64,000 bases of DNA from Bacteroidota bacterium (GCA_030706455.1 JAUZOL010000002.1:31328-95327), one strand, 5' to 3'. Shown: positions 1 to 9,973, numbered from the stretch's first letter. The notes: generated from the letters alone by a model not told the origin. Numbers and translations: made by a program.

Positions 1-1423
1 TATACAATCCCAAAAGAGGATTCCAGTAATATCCGTTCAGTATAGTATTGTGAAGACTTTCGGTTGTCAGCATCACGTTTGACGAAACCGAGAGCCGGTT
101 TTCGAGGAATGCAGAAGTTTGACGAAAGCTGACGTTGTTCTTCGTATAGCTGTTAGTCGGCATTATACCTGACGAATAAGCATTTCCGTAAGAGAAGTAA
201 GATGTTATCCTGTCATTGCCGCCACTCAGAGATATATTATTCTGAACAGTTGCTCCTGTATTAAAAAACTCTTTGATTATATTCTTGTAATTTCCTTTTG
301 CGCCCCAGCTGTCATCCGCGCCCAATGACGTTTGACCATATTCATACTGTAACTGAGGATATTCTGAAACAGATGTAAACTTAACACCCGAATTCAACGT
401 AATTTTGGTATTTCCTGCTATCCCTTTTTTTGTGGTAATCAGAATCACACCATTTGAGCCCTGACTACCATAAAGAGCCGCAGCATTTGCACCTTTCAGG
501 ATGGTCATACTTTCAATTTCGTCAGGATTGATATTTGATAAACCATCACCACTGTCACGGCCGGAATAAAATCCATAGGGATCTGAAGTCTGGTAATTAG
601 ATACCGGTACCCCGTCAATGACAAATAGAGGTTGGTTGGTTGATGTAATGTTTTTTGGTCCTCTTAAAGTAATTTTGGTTGAACCTCCGGCTCCTGATTC
701 ACTTTGTAATAAGTTAATGCCTGATACTGTTCCACTCAGGCTTGAAGCCAGATTCATATCTCTTCCTTTTGATATTTCATCAGCATCAATAGATTGAGAT
801 GAATAAGGAAGTGATTTTTTATCTCTTTTAATATCCAGTGCCGTTACTACCACTTCACCCATTTCCCGGTCATCTTGCTGCATTTGCACTTTCATGCCAT
901 TATATGCAGGAAACTCCAACGGCAACATTCCCAAGCATGAGAATTGTAACGTTTTTGTATCTGCCGGGATATTGAGTGAGAATCGCCCGTTTTCGTCGGT
1001 AATAGTTCCAACCCGGGATCGTCTCTCTCTCACCACTACATTCTGCATCGGCTGACCGTTTTCATCTGTAACAGTACCAGTCACTTTTCGATCTACTGTA
1101 GTAGTCTGGTTTTGTTGGAACAGACTAAAATTAGTTTTTCTGGTAATAACTATATGATCAGACTTCAGTTCATAGCAAACCTGCTGACCAGTAAGTATAG
1201 CGTCAAGCGCGTCATCTATTGACTTTGACTGCAATTTAACAGACACAATCTTATTCAGATCTACATCCCGGGTATTGAACCACAGAGAAAGATCTGTTTG
1301 CTTTTGTAAGGCTTCCAATGCTGTTTTTACAGTGACATTTTGAAGAGTGATGGTCACTTTTTTAACCTGCGCGAATACCACAGTTGAGTAACAAATCACA
1401 GCTAATATCAATAAACGCTTCAT
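1..1423 (-). CDS. SusC/RagA-type TonB-dependent receptor with STN domain (N-terminal part, cut by window edge)
   Basis: Outer-membrane TonB-dependent importer of the SusC family; about 474 residues lie in the window and the barrel continues beyond base 1. Residues 1-19 form a signal peptide ending in VFAQ. An STN (secretin/TonB short N-terminal) domain follows at about 20-100, then a carboxypeptidase-regulatory-like domain at about 113-200 and the plug, with the family-typical FVIDGVP, NPDEIESMTILKGANAAALY and GVILITTKKG motifs. The start is the ATG at 1421-1423, directly before the signal peptide. The plug closely resembles that of the SusC encoded at 3506-6517, so the two are tandem paralogues. 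An STN domain normally touches a FecR anti-sigma factor, which links this gene to the pair at 6790-8890. Its SusD partner, if any, lies outside the window. Confidence 0.93.
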   Translation of the reverse strand, partial: MKRLLILAVICYSTVVFAQVKKVTITLQNVTVKTALEALQKQTDLSLWFNTRDVDLNKIVSVKLQSKSIDDALDAILTGQQVCYELKSDHIVITRKTNFSLFQQNQTTTVDRKVTGTVTDENGQPMQNVVVRERRSRVGTITDENGRFSLNIPADTKTLQFSCLGMLPLEFPAYNGMKVQMQQDDREMGEVVVTALDIKRDKKSLPYSSQSIDADEISKGRDMNLASSLSGTVSGINLLQSESGAGGSTKITLRGPKNITSTNQPLFVIDGVPVSNYQTSDPYGFYSGRDSGDGLSNINPDEIESMTILKGANAAALYGSQGSNGVILITTKKGIAGNTKITLNSGVKFTSVSEYPQLQYEYGQTSLGADDSWGAKGNYKNIIKEFFNTGATVQNNISLSGGNDRITSYFSYGNAYSSGIMPTNSYTKNNVSFRQTSAFLENRLSVSSNVMLTTESLHNTILNGYYWNPLLGLY

Positions 1424-1450
1424 CGTTTTGGGTTAGTGTAGATTATTAAG

Positions 1451-1458
1451 CAAATATA
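1451..1458 (-). promoter_or_regulatory. -7 promoter element for STN-SusC
   Basis: Read on the minus strand this is TATATTTG, a match to the Bacteroidota -7 consensus TAnnTTTG. It lies 28 bases before the ATG at 1423. I could not find a good TTTG at the -33 position, so only half of the promoter is supported. Confidence 0.45.
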
Positions 1459-1609
1459 GTACGAATACTTTTACTTATCTGATCGGGAAGTCGTTTTATT
1501 GAATTGCGTTTCCTTTATAATCATCTCGTTTTCACCAACACTCGGTTATCAATATACAACTCATTGAATATCAACAGAGATAAAAAACATCTGTTTTTTT
1601 ACTTAAATA

Positions 1610-1638
1610 GCCCTTCCGCAAATAAATTGCGAAAGGGC
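1610..1638. repeat. inverted repeat, possible terminator
   Basis: Twelve-base arms GCCCTTCCGCAA and TTGCGAAAGGGC pair with one mismatch around a five-base loop. No clear T-run follows on either strand, so its role as a terminator is uncertain. Confidence 0.4.
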
Positions 1639-1870
1639 ATGAAAATCTATCCTGCATGCTTTTCTTTCTGGCTATACTCTCCATCAACACGTCCTCATTA
1701 CTTTACACACAATCAACAACACATATATGAGGATTCATCAGCACTTTCAATTAGCGAGAAAAATATATTTACCAACAGATCATACTAGATAAATGATGGG
1801 TTATTTGTTCCTAAATCTGTCAGCTATACAATAATAATTCATAGGTTTACGCAGAATAGATATTTAAGAA

Positions 1871-1900
1871 GAGTACACTCCCATAAAAGGAAGTGCACTC
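1871..1900 (-). terminator. hairpin after the SusC/SusD pair
   Basis: Minus-strand arms GAGTGCACTTCC and GGGAGTGTACTC form a hairpin about nine bases after the SusD stop codon. The tail is only moderately T-rich. Position and pairing fit a terminator or partial attenuator for the transcript ending at 1910. Confidence 0.55.
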
Positions 1901-1909
1901 ATTTTTGAA

Positions 1910-3493
1910 TTAGAAGTTTGCAGCTCCTGTATCCCACCACAAACGAGTGGAAATCAAGTCTGCGCCCTTCATTGTCGTAACAGCGTTTTTAACACCTGTT
2001 GCATTACCAGATCTTTCTGAGTCAACGAAAGGCATACGTTTGATCCATTCACCAGCAGGAATCACACCCCAGTCTGAACTACTATCGTTTTTATAGACTG
2101 TAGGTAGTTTAGGATAACCTGTTCTGCGGAAGTCAGCCCAAGGTTCGTTCGGATTAAAGAAACCAGCGATCCATTTCTGGGTAATGATTTTTTCCAGTTT
2201 TTGTTCAGGAGTATCAGAATCATTCCATTTGACCGTTACTGTAGAACGTGAAGTGAAACTGTTGATTACACCATCATAAACAGGATCAACATAGTTAATA
2301 GGTTTGCTTGTATCATCAGCTAAATAAGCATCAACTCCTCCGGCACCCCAATCAGCGAATGACATTTTCACTCCGTTTTCGTAGTTAGTTTTAGCATCAC
2401 CTGCACCTGCCCAACCTCTTAATGCAGCTTCAGCCAAATCGAAATAAACTTCAGATGCAGCTAGATAGTTACGTTTTGTAATACTTTTAAAGCTATCATT
2501 GATCTTAGAACAAGGTGTATGATCGTCTTTTGCAACCAATTTTGCCCCATTACGAATTCCTTTATATGGATAATCGGTATGGTCAGCATACAAAGATGCT
2601 TTTGTCGCAGGTTGGAAGTATTTTGTAATACGAGGGTCTTTCAAACCTACAAGGAAAGATTCCATGCCCGCTGACATACGGGTATCGTCCCATTCGAAGC
2701 AGATAATTGAAAGATACAACTTCTGTCCGTACAAAGAAATCGTAAAGTTATCATCGTTAGACAAAATCAAACCGGCTGGGTCTGCAATGGCTTTTTCTCC
2801 CTGCGTTTTTGCAATAGCCGGAGCCACTTTCGAGATACGGATAGCTAAACGCAAACGCAAAGAGTTAACTAATTTTCTCCATGCTAATATTTCACTTTCA
2901 TTTTTACTGCCATAACTTGCATCAAATTTCTTAAATCCGGTATAAGTAGGATTAGCCGCAAATGTTGATTGAATAGCATCCAGCTGCGTAAAGAAGGCAT
3001 TGTAAAGTTCAGATTCACTATCATAGGTGCCTCCGTTTGTCGCAGAACCATAGTTAGAATAAATCACCGGACCATGATAGGTTGTCAGACGAGACATACC
3101 CAGAATCTTCATCAATTTTGCCCACGCAGAAAACATTGTATAACCACCCTGATCTGCTATGTTAATAACCTGACTTGCCGGAGACATTACATTGTTATAG
3201 ATACGATCCCAATACGTGTTCCAACGGATGTAGTACGTGGTATTGTTAACACCGCTTGCAAAAGGAGTTGGAGTGGCCATGTAGTCGCAGAATGATTCTG
3301 CAACAAGGTTTTCTTCAATCTGGTGTCCGAAGAAATTACTCATAATGGTCGGAAAAAAAGATCCAATATGATTAAAATCCTGGGTAAGAGATTGATTTGT
3401 AATTTCGTAAGGGTTTTGATTCGCCTTATCAAATTCACTGGTACATGCACTCAATAAGAGTGCTGCCATTACAAAATATATTAGTTTTTTCAT
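1910..3493 (-). CDS. SusD/RagB-like outer-membrane lipoprotein
   Basis: Surface lipoprotein that caps the SusC transporter and helps capture substrate. The 527-residue protein starts with a lipoprotein signal (lipobox LLSAC, Cys17). Its sequence resembles the SusD-like_2 subgroup rather than classical starch-type SusD. It starts 12 bases after the SusC stop at 3506, the usual tight coupling of a SusC/SusD pair. The substrate cannot be read from the sequence, and no glycoside hydrolase is attached to this small locus, so the ligand could be a peptide, an oligosaccharide or another nutrient. Confidence 0.9.
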   Translation of the reverse strand: MKKLIYFVMAALLLSACTSEFDKANQNPYEITNQSLTQDFNHIGSFFPTIMSNFFGHQIEENLVAESFCDYMATPTPFASGVNNTTYYIRWNTYWDRIYNNVMSPASQVINIADQGGYTMFSAWAKLMKILGMSRLTTYHGPVIYSNYGSATNGGTYDSESELYNAFFTQLDAIQSTFAANPTYTGFKKFDASYGSKNESEILAWRKLVNSLRLRLAIRISKVAPAIAKTQGEKAIADPAGLILSNDDNFTISLYGQKLYLSIICFEWDDTRMSAGMESFLVGLKDPRITKYFQPATKASLYADHTDYPYKGIRNGAKLVAKDDHTPCSKINDSFKSITKRNYLAASEVYFDLAEAALRGWAGAGDAKTNYENGVKMSFADWGAGGVDAYLADDTSKPINYVDPVYDGVINSFTSRSTVTVKWNDSDTPEQKLEKIITQKWIAGFFNPNEPWADFRRTGYPKLPTVYKNDSSSDWGVIPAGEWIKRMPFVDSERSGNATGVKNAVTTMKGADLISTRLWWDTGAANF

Positions 3494-3505
3494 ATTCTCA
3501 ATTTA

Positions 3506-6500
3506 TTAGAATGAAACCTTGAGGTTGAAACCATAAGTTCTGGTTGAAGGAACGTTGAAGTTATCCAACGATTGAGAGCCCAAACCGGTACTCATAGTAA
3601 GTTCCGGATCGTAAGGAGCTTTCTTGTAGATAAAGAACAGGTTGTTACCAACCAATGAAATTGATGCAGCTTTTACTGGAATTTTCAGTTTGCTAACGTT
3701 CAGGTCGTAAGAAAGAGAAAGCTGTGTCAAGCGAATGTTTGTTCTATCATAAACATAAGCTTCTGAAACGCCATTTCGATCACCAACAGTTGTATAATAC
3801 AATTTGGCATCAATCTTTGTAACAGGAGTTGTACCCTTAATAGCGTTGATGGCAACACCGCCGTTATCTCTGGCTACAGCTGTACGTTCGCTAACACCAT
3901 ATCCATCAAGGATCGCTTCTGTCTGGCTGAAACATTTTCCACCAATTTTTGCATTTACAAGGAAGTTCAATGCAAATTGTTTGTATGAGAAACCATTACT
4001 CCAACCTAAACTAAATTTTGGTTCAAGGTTACCCAAATATTGTGGGTCCTTTGTTTTTGTTGGGGCTCCGGTTGTTGCATCAAGAATAATTTGTCCACTA
4101 CTGTTACGAACGAACTTTAACCCGTAAATATCGCCGAAAGAACCACCCTGATACAAACGAGGCACATAACCTTCTGAAGCACCCATATCAATATATCGGT
4201 CAGGATATCCAGGTACAAGTTCTACAATTTTATTTACGTTTCTGGAGAAGTTGAATGTAGATTTCCATTCAAGGTTTCTACTCTTAACCGGGATAGTGGT
4301 CAATACGATTTCGAGCCCTTTGTTTACAATTTTACCAGCGTTATAATAGAATGAACTATAGCCATTCAGCTGCTGAGCTGCTGTTACATTAGAGCTTGAA
4401 ATAAACTGGTTCGTACTTGCAATGTTATAGTATGTAAAGTCAAGACCTAAGCGACCGCCAAAGAATCTCCAGTCTGTACCCACTTCAATAGTAGTCAACA
4501 TTTCAGGTTTTGCATTTGTGAACGGAGCTACTGTGTTCTTATCAATGCCTGCGCTGCTATTGATTGTATTAGCTGCACTAATTTTATTGAATGGAACATC
4601 GTTAGCTACTTTTGCATAAGAAGCACGAACTTTAGCAAAGGTAACCGCGGAAGGCATCTTAACCATTTGACTCAAAATGCCGGTCAAACCAAATGAAGGG
4701 TAGAAATAAGAGTCATTGCCTGTACCTACCAGAGTTGACGACCAGTCATTTCTGCCTGAAAGATCAAGATAAATCATATCTTTGTAACCGATCTGAGCAT
4801 TGGCAAAAGCCCCTTCTTTAATAACCTCACCGCTATAAGTAGACTGAACCTGAACATTGGTCGGCAGATTTTGGAAATAAAATTCATTTGGATATAATAA
4901 CGAATTGCTTCCATTATCAACGCTAACACCATTGCCCAAAACTGATTTCTGGTAGCTGGCTCCTAAAACGCCATTCACGCTGAAATCACCAAACTTATCT
5001 GTATAAGTAAAGATTCCATCGGTATACATCATCATATCGTCAAATTTCTTATAACTCCATCTACCATTTTCAGAGATGTTTACAGTGTTCCCTCCGGCAT
5101 AGTATTTCTGTTCGTATGATTTCACTGCATAATCATAGCTTGCACGAGTCTGGAATTTGATTTTTTTAGAAATCTGATAATCTGCAGAAACGCTTGCAAT
5201 TACACGCTTAGTAAGGTCGGTTTTAGGTTGTTTGTTGATCAACCAGTAAGGGTTAGACTGCATGTGGTCAGCTACGAACCAGTTTTGCAGATACATATTT
5301 CTATCTTTACTGAATACCTGATAATTATTTTGATAAGAGCTAAAATCTTTGTCTCTTGGAAATAAATAAAGGCCTGTCAGAGGGTTCAAATAATAACCAG
5401 CTGTATTACGGTTATTAGCTTTCTCTGAAGTCAACATTACATTAGAACGTACTGTTAATTTATCATTCAACAGCTTGGTTGATTGTTGGAAAGTAACATT
5501 GTTCTTAACATACTTATTGTTAGGGATAACACCCGATGCCAAAGTATTACCATAAGAAAAATAAGCTGTAGTTTTGTTGTTGCCGCCGCTGATAGAAACC
5601 GTATTTACAAGGTTTGCTCCTGTTTGAAAGAAATCTTTCACATAATTGCTTGCATAATTGCCCGGAGTATATGACCAACTTTCTTTTGCACCTCCTTCAC
5701 TACCATATTTGTATTGAAGGTTTGGTGTTGACATAACGCTTTCGAACAATGTACTAGAGCTGAACGTTACGTTAGTTGTACCCTCTTTTCCTTTTTTAGT
5801 AGTGATGATAACCACACCGTTAGCACCCTGGCTACCATAAAGAATTGCAGCATTGGAACCTTTCAAGATACTTACGCTTTCAATATCGTCTGGGTTAATT
5901 TGAGACAAACCGTCACCTTCGTCGGTTCCTCCCCACATACCAGACTGGTCTCCTTTATGGTTTACCATTGGAACACCGTCAATTACGTATAATGGTTCAC
6001 TCAACTGGCTCCAAGATTTGCTACCTCTAAGTACAGTACGGGTAGAACCACCCGCACCAGAAACGCTTTTCTTGATTTCAATACCTGCTGCTTTGCCACT
6101 CAAGCTATTCATAAAGTTGATATCTTTTGCCTTTAGCATTTCATCACCACTTACCTGTTGAGAAGAATATGCCAAAGTTTTTTTGTCTCGTTGAATACCT
6201 AAGGCAGTAACTACCACTTCTTTAATTTGTTTTGTGTCTGCTTTCAAAGTAATTTTCATTCCGTTTTGAGGTGCAGCTTCTACAGTTGCCATACCCACAT
6301 AAGAAATAACCAACGTTTTAGAACCTGAAGGCAGGCTGATAGTAAAGTTACCATCAACATTGGTTACAGTACCGACTGAGGTTCCTTTGGCTACAACTGT
6401 AGCACCGATAACTGGTTGCCCGTCATCAGAAGAAATCACAGTACCAGTAATCTTTGTTTGAGCCGAAGCCCAACATATGCCTATAAATAGACATAGCAAA

Positions 6501-6517
6501 GTCATTGTTTTTCTCAT
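3506..6517 (-). CDS. SusC/RagA-type TonB-dependent receptor without STN domain
   Basis: Outer-membrane TonB-dependent transporter, 1003 residues, a normal length for the family. A signal peptide (about residues 1-19, ending WASAQ) is followed directly by a carboxypeptidase-regulatory-like domain (about 20-100), the plug with LYVIDGVP and ESVSILKGSNAAILYGSQG, and a long beta barrel ending in a terminal phenylalanine (LKVSF). No STN domain is present, although the upstream neighbour is a FecR anti-sigma factor that usually signals through one. It is followed 12 bases later by its SusD. The closely related STN-bearing paralogue ends at the window edge. Confidence 0.94.
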   Translation of the reverse strand: MRKTMTLLCLFIGICWASAQTKITGTVISSDDGQPVIGATVVAKGTSVGTVTNVDGNFTISLPSGSKTLVISYVGMATVEAAPQNGMKITLKADTKQIKEVVVTALGIQRDKKTLAYSSQQVSGDEMLKAKDINFMNSLSGKAAGIEIKKSVSGAGGSTRTVLRGSKSWSQLSEPLYVIDGVPMVNHKGDQSGMWGGTDEGDGLSQINPDDIESVSILKGSNAAILYGSQGANGVVIITTKKGKEGTTNVTFSSSTLFESVMSTPNLQYKYGSEGGAKESWSYTPGNYASNYVKDFFQTGANLVNTVSISGGNNKTTAYFSYGNTLASGVIPNNKYVKNNVTFQQSTKLLNDKLTVRSNVMLTSEKANNRNTAGYYLNPLTGLYLFPRDKDFSSYQNNYQVFSKDRNMYLQNWFVADHMQSNPYWLINKQPKTDLTKRVIASVSADYQISKKIKFQTRASYDYAVKSYEQKYYAGGNTVNISENGRWSYKKFDDMMMYTDGIFTYTDKFGDFSVNGVLGASYQKSVLGNGVSVDNGSNSLLYPNEFYFQNLPTNVQVQSTYSGEVIKEGAFANAQIGYKDMIYLDLSGRNDWSSTLVGTGNDSYFYPSFGLTGILSQMVKMPSAVTFAKVRASYAKVANDVPFNKISAANTINSSAGIDKNTVAPFTNAKPEMLTTIEVGTDWRFFGGRLGLDFTYYNIASTNQFISSSNVTAAQQLNGYSSFYYNAGKIVNKGLEIVLTTIPVKSRNLEWKSTFNFSRNVNKIVELVPGYPDRYIDMGASEGYVPRLYQGGSFGDIYGLKFVRNSSGQIILDATTGAPTKTKDPQYLGNLEPKFSLGWSNGFSYKQFALNFLVNAKIGGKCFSQTEAILDGYGVSERTAVARDNGGVAINAIKGTTPVTKIDAKLYYTTVGDRNGVSEAYVYDRTNIRLTQLSLSYDLNVSKLKIPVKAASISLVGNNLFFIYKKAPYDPELTMSTGLGSQSLDNFNVPSTRTYGFNLKVSF

Positions 6518-6789
6518 ACCTGATAAAAAATTAAAATTAAAAATTGATGTGTGTCGCTCATATTATATGCTCCCGGGCAATGCAACGATAAAACCGTTAC
6601 ACGTGCCTCGGGATAATAATATTCAATAATGTTTAAGCACTGACCTTTTCATCCGTCACATTTTCATCTCTCTTCACCCTCACATATTCAACCCCTCGCC
6701 AAGGTTCCCGAATCTTAAATCCGAGATATAACCTTATTACCTAAAAAAGTATTGAATTTATCTAAGCATATAATAGCTGTATGAGACTG

Positions 6790-7785
6790 CTATTGATTAC
6801 TTAAAAAAACAATAGTATTTCCTTTCTTCGTATAGTGAAAGTTTTGTTTGGAAACAACAATATTCAATATATCATCCAAAGGCTGGGTTTTCCTGAACTT
6901 TCCGTAAAATCTCAAATGTTTAATTGCGTCGTCCTTAAATTTAACCGTCACATTGTATTCTCTTTCGATACAATGCGCAATCTGATCCAGTTCTTCATCG
7001 TCAAAAAGCAAATTACCACGCATCCATTCATTGGCTTTGCTGGCATCTACTTGCTTAACAACCAACTTACCCGATTGTTTATTCAGGCTTGCTTGTTGAT
7101 CTGGTTTAAGGGTACATAAATCAGAAGGCACTTCCTGCGAGTCTGTTAAACGAACAGAACCTTCCATCAGTGTTACATTTACTTTTGTGTCTTCTCTATA
7201 AGATCTGACATCAAATTTGGTTCCGAGAACTTTGACCGAAACTTCGTTGCCACGTACTACGAAAGGACGGGACGGATTTTTTGTAACCTCGAAGTAAGCC
7301 TCACCGGTAAGGGTTACCTTTCTGATTTTATTGTTAAAACTACTACCTTTATATGCCAGACTGCTTCCTGAGTTTAGCCAGACTTTAGTCCCGTCAGGAA
7401 GAATAGACTGCTTTACAGATCCCCGTGGAGCAGAAATTATATTTTGCGCTTCGAGCTTGCTTTTCGACTGGTTATGTTGCAAAAAGAAAAAGACGGCCAC
7501 AATAGGTATAATCAGAATTGCTGCTATCTTAGAAAATCCGATAAAAAAGCGTCTCATCGCCGATTCCTTCCTTTCTGCAATATCAATGGAACTATGAATA
7601 TTTTCCAGTACTGAATCAAAACGTTCTTTGTCTCCTATCGCATCATCGTCGGTCAGGTTCCATTGCATTTTCATAATATCCGACAATTGCGCGTCAGACT
7701 CTTCTCTCTCGAAGAGCTCTTTCACTTTTTCCAGATCTTTTCTGGTGTAATTCCCTCTATAGTATTTCACAATAAGATTCTCCAT
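6790..7785 (-). CDS. FecR-family anti-sigma factor
   Basis: Inner-membrane anti-sigma factor, 331 residues. The cytoplasmic N-terminal part (about 1-85) should bind the sigma factor. One membrane helix lies at about 86-103 (IAAILIIPIVAVFFFL). The periplasmic FecR domain spans about 120-215, with GSVKQSILPDGTKVWLNSGS and a GEAYFEV motif. A DUF4974 STN-like C-terminal domain covers about 255-330. In this family, substrate-loaded SusC signals through its STN domain to FecR, which releases the ECF sigma factor. The gene sits 272 bases upstream of SusC (3506-6517) and 526 bases downstream of the ECF sigma gene. Confidence 0.93.
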   Translation of the reverse strand: MENLIVKYYRGNYTRKDLEKVKELFEREESDAQLSDIMKMQWNLTDDDAIGDKERFDSVLENIHSSIDIAERKESAMRRFFIGFSKIAAILIIPIVAVFFFLQHNQSKSKLEAQNIISAPRGSVKQSILPDGTKVWLNSGSSLAYKGSSFNNKIRKVTLTGEAYFEVTKNPSRPFVVRGNEVSVKVLGTKFDVRSYREDTKVNVTLMEGSVRLTDSQEVPSDLCTLKPDQQASLNKQSGKLVVKQVDASKANEWMRGNLLFDDEELDQIAHCIEREYNVTVKFKDDAIKHLRFYGKFRKTQPLDDILNIVVSKQNFHYTKKGNTIVFLSNQ

Positions 7786-8311
7786 TTTTGCCTTAATCTA
7801 TATGTATAACGTTTTACTCTTTATTAACCCCTGCTCGGTTTGTAATTTTTTTTCATCAAAATGCAATATTTATTTTCTTGTCTGTGTTTTTGTTCGTATC
7901 CCGTAAAATACATTAAGTAACAAAAATAGCAGCTTATCTTCCGATTGAGACTTTTTTCATGTTAATTATTTATTTATCAACGAGATTCCTTCTTATTTCA
8001 AACTTCAAAAATTTGTGCTAACATTACACAGAGACTTATTCCGTCTTCTTTTTTCAAAAAAAATAACAACCAGAATCAAACAGGATATAAAACAGATTTG
8101 TCTAAAACAGAGGTAATTTGTCTATTTCTATTTTGCCAGTCGACTAATTATGCTGTTTTTGCTTAAATAAAAAACACGGAATGTTTATTTACAGCAAGGT
8201 AATAGCAATCAGCTACCTGCTGACATTAAAGAGAGGGCTGATGCTGTGGTTGTAATGAGAGGAAAATGACATTGCAAAACAGTGCTATTCGAGGTATAAA
8301 TCTCAAATTGC
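7786..8311. other. intergenic region between ECF sigma and FecR genes
   Basis: 526-base AT-rich gap. I see no credible gene. A CAAAAATA sequence at 7921-7928 could be a minus-strand -7 element (TATTTTTG) for fecR, but there is no -33 partner and such matches occur by chance in AT-rich DNA. In many Bacteroidota loci these two genes are nearly adjacent, so the long gap is unusual. Confidence 0.5.
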
Positions 8312-8890
8312 TTATTCAACAAAAAGGAAATAGAAAAGGAGAGTCCAGATGCCGTAACTACTTAACTGTTTTTTCAGATAAGCCAGGGCTTTGGTGATAT
8401 GGTCTTCTACGGTTTTTTCGCTAACACCTTGTTTTAATGCAATTTCTTTATTGCTAAGGCCTTTTTCCCTGCTCAACAGAAAAATTTCTTTCCGTTTCAC
8501 AGGCAATGTTTCCACAAGTTGTTCGTACTTTTGCCGCAGAAAAACATAGTCGGTTTGCTCTTCTGTATCGAGAGCATTTGAAACTGCCGACTCTGAAAGG
8601 TAATCGAGGTATTTTTGTTCGCTAAGCCGTTTTCTGAAAAGAGACATTACCGCATTTTTTGCAATCGTAAAAATAAATGCGTCAAAATTTGTATCCGACT
8701 TCAGCGAAAAACGTGCTTCCCATATTTTAATAAACACTTCTTGTACAATATCGTACGCATCATCTTCGTTCTTAAGATAAGACACAGAAAACCGAAATAT
8801 CTTTATGTGATATAAAGCAAATATTTCATCTATCACTTTCTTATCGTCGCTACGCAAACGTTCGGCAAAATTCTTTTCTGTGTTTATCAT
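8312..8890 (-). CDS. ECF-type RNA polymerase sigma factor
   Basis: Extracytoplasmic-function sigma-70 factor of the Bacteroidota type, 192 residues. Region 2 lies at about 25-90 (AYDIVQEVFIKIWE, then DAFIFTIAKN). Region 4 lies at about 118-175, with the helix-turn-helix LSNKEIALKQGVSEKTVEDH. A short hydrophobic tail (LLFYFLFVE) closes the protein, as is common in this subgroup. It heads the ECF-FecR-SusC-SusD run and should activate the SusC/SusD transcripts when its substrate is imported. Confidence 0.95.
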   Translation of the reverse strand: MINTEKNFAERLRSDDKKVIDEIFALYHIKIFRFSVSYLKNEDDAYDIVQEVFIKIWEARFSLKSDTNFDAFIFTIAKNAVMSLFRKRLSEQKYLDYLSESAVSNALDTEEQTDYVFLRQKYEQLVETLPVKRKEIFLLSREKGLSNKEIALKQGVSEKTVEDHITKALAYLKKQLSSYGIWTLLFYFLFVE

Positions 8891-9208
8891 ACAATTTACC
8901 CAATAGACAATCTTCTTTTCATCGGATTGTCGCTCGGTCTCTTTATTTTTTGAAGAGAAGAACGGATCTCTTATTCAAAGTTTAAATCTGATTATTAGTC
9001 AAACTTATCAATTCTGTGATAATAAAAACCAATAAATGGTCAAATTCGATATGTAAAGTTATATATAATTTCAGTTGAAACTATGACCAGAACAAAAAAA
9101 AATTATCACTGCATTTTCTTAATTAATAAACTACCAAGTGTTAAATAAAAGCAACTATCTTCCAGGAGCATATTAGTAAAAAACTTGTTAAAAACAACAA
9201 TATCTACC
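8891..9208. other. divergent intergenic region, ECF sigma / cutC
   Basis: 318 bases of AT-rich sequence between divergent genes. On the minus strand 9000-9007 reads TAAGTTTG, a fit to the -7 consensus and a candidate for the sigma-factor gene, but no -33 TTTG lies at the right distance. I see no gene in this stretch. Confidence 0.45.
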
Positions 9209-9949
9209 ATGTCTTATATTTTGATAGAAACTGCTGCCTTCACGCCCAATGCGGCTTTAGTTGCGGCAAATAACGGAGCCGATCGTATTGAACTTTGTTC
9301 CGGTTTTGCCGAAGGAGGACTCTCTCCTTCTGTCGGAACCATTGAGTTAGTACGCGAGTCCGTCAGCATTCCATTACATGTTTTGATTCGACCACGGGTT
9401 GGCGATTTTGTTTATGATACCACTGAACTCTTAGCGATCGAGAAAGAGATCCAGATATGCAAGAAAATGGGCGTCAACGGTGTCGTGATCGGAATTCTCA
9501 ACGGCGACACCACCATCAATACAGAAGCCCTGAAACGACTCATTGACGTTGCACGCCCCATGTCAGTGACTTTTCACCGCGCTTTCGATCAATGCGTCGA
9601 TCCGCTTCAAGAGCTGCAAAAACTGATCGATTGCGGCGTTGACCGCGTGCTCACTTCCGGTTGTAAAAACTCCGTTATGGAAGGGCTGCCCATGCTACAG
9701 CAACTGGTTGAAGCAGCCAAAGACAAAATTATCATCCTTCCGGGAGGTGGAATCAATCCCGGCAATGCAAAAATCATTACCGAAACATTGGGTGTAAAAG
9801 AGCTTCACTTATCCGGAAAAAAACGGGTCGAAAGCCCCATGCAAGGACTAACCGCACTGTCGCTTTGTTCTCCCAGCGAAGTAAAAGATTTCAGTTGGTA
9901 CGAATGCAACGGCGAAAATATCACAGCCGTCAAACAACTTTTCGATTGA
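9209..9949 (+). CDS. cutC: CutC family protein
   Basis: Cytoplasmic TIM-barrel protein of the CutC family, 246 residues from the ATG at 9209. An in-frame TTG at 9185 would only add eight weak residues. Family features are visible: IETAAFTPNAALVAANNGAD at the start, RIELCSGFAEGGLSPSVG, the TFHRAFDQ motif, LTSGC and the PGGGI loop. CutC was named for copper homeostasis, but in E. coli that phenotype was traced to the small RNA MicL at the end of the gene, so the biochemical role is open. Bacteroidota cutC genes often lie beside glycan-degradation genes, as here. It converges on the GRP transporter gene. Confidence 0.9.
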   Translation: MSYILIETAAFTPNAALVAANNGADRIELCSGFAEGGLSPSVGTIELVRESVSIPLHVLIRPRVGDFVYDTTELLAIEKEIQICKKMGVNGVVIGILNGDTTINTEALKRLIDVARPMSVTFHRAFDQCVDPLQELQKLIDCGVDRVLTSGCKNSVMEGLPMLQQLVEAAKDKIIILPGGGINPGNAKIITETLGVKELHLSGKKRVESPMQGLTALSLCSPSEVKDFSWYECNGENITAVKQLFD

Positions 9950-9973
9950 CCCGGATAACCGGATTTCATTGCA

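Larger units (their letters stand above)
1424..1909. other. intergenic region between SusD and STN-SusC
   Basis: AT-rich 486-base gap. It holds a -7 element just upstream of the STN-SusC gene, an inverted repeat at 1610-1638 and a terminator-like hairpin at 1871-1900. I see no convincing gene. The gap suggests the downstream SusC is not simply co-transcribed with the SusC/SusD pair. Confidence 0.6.

Noticed and set aside
1504..1788. Open frame of 94 codons in the gap before SusD
   Set aside because: TTG start, no ribosome-binding site, no family resemblance, and it spans an inverted repeat; composition looks non-coding.
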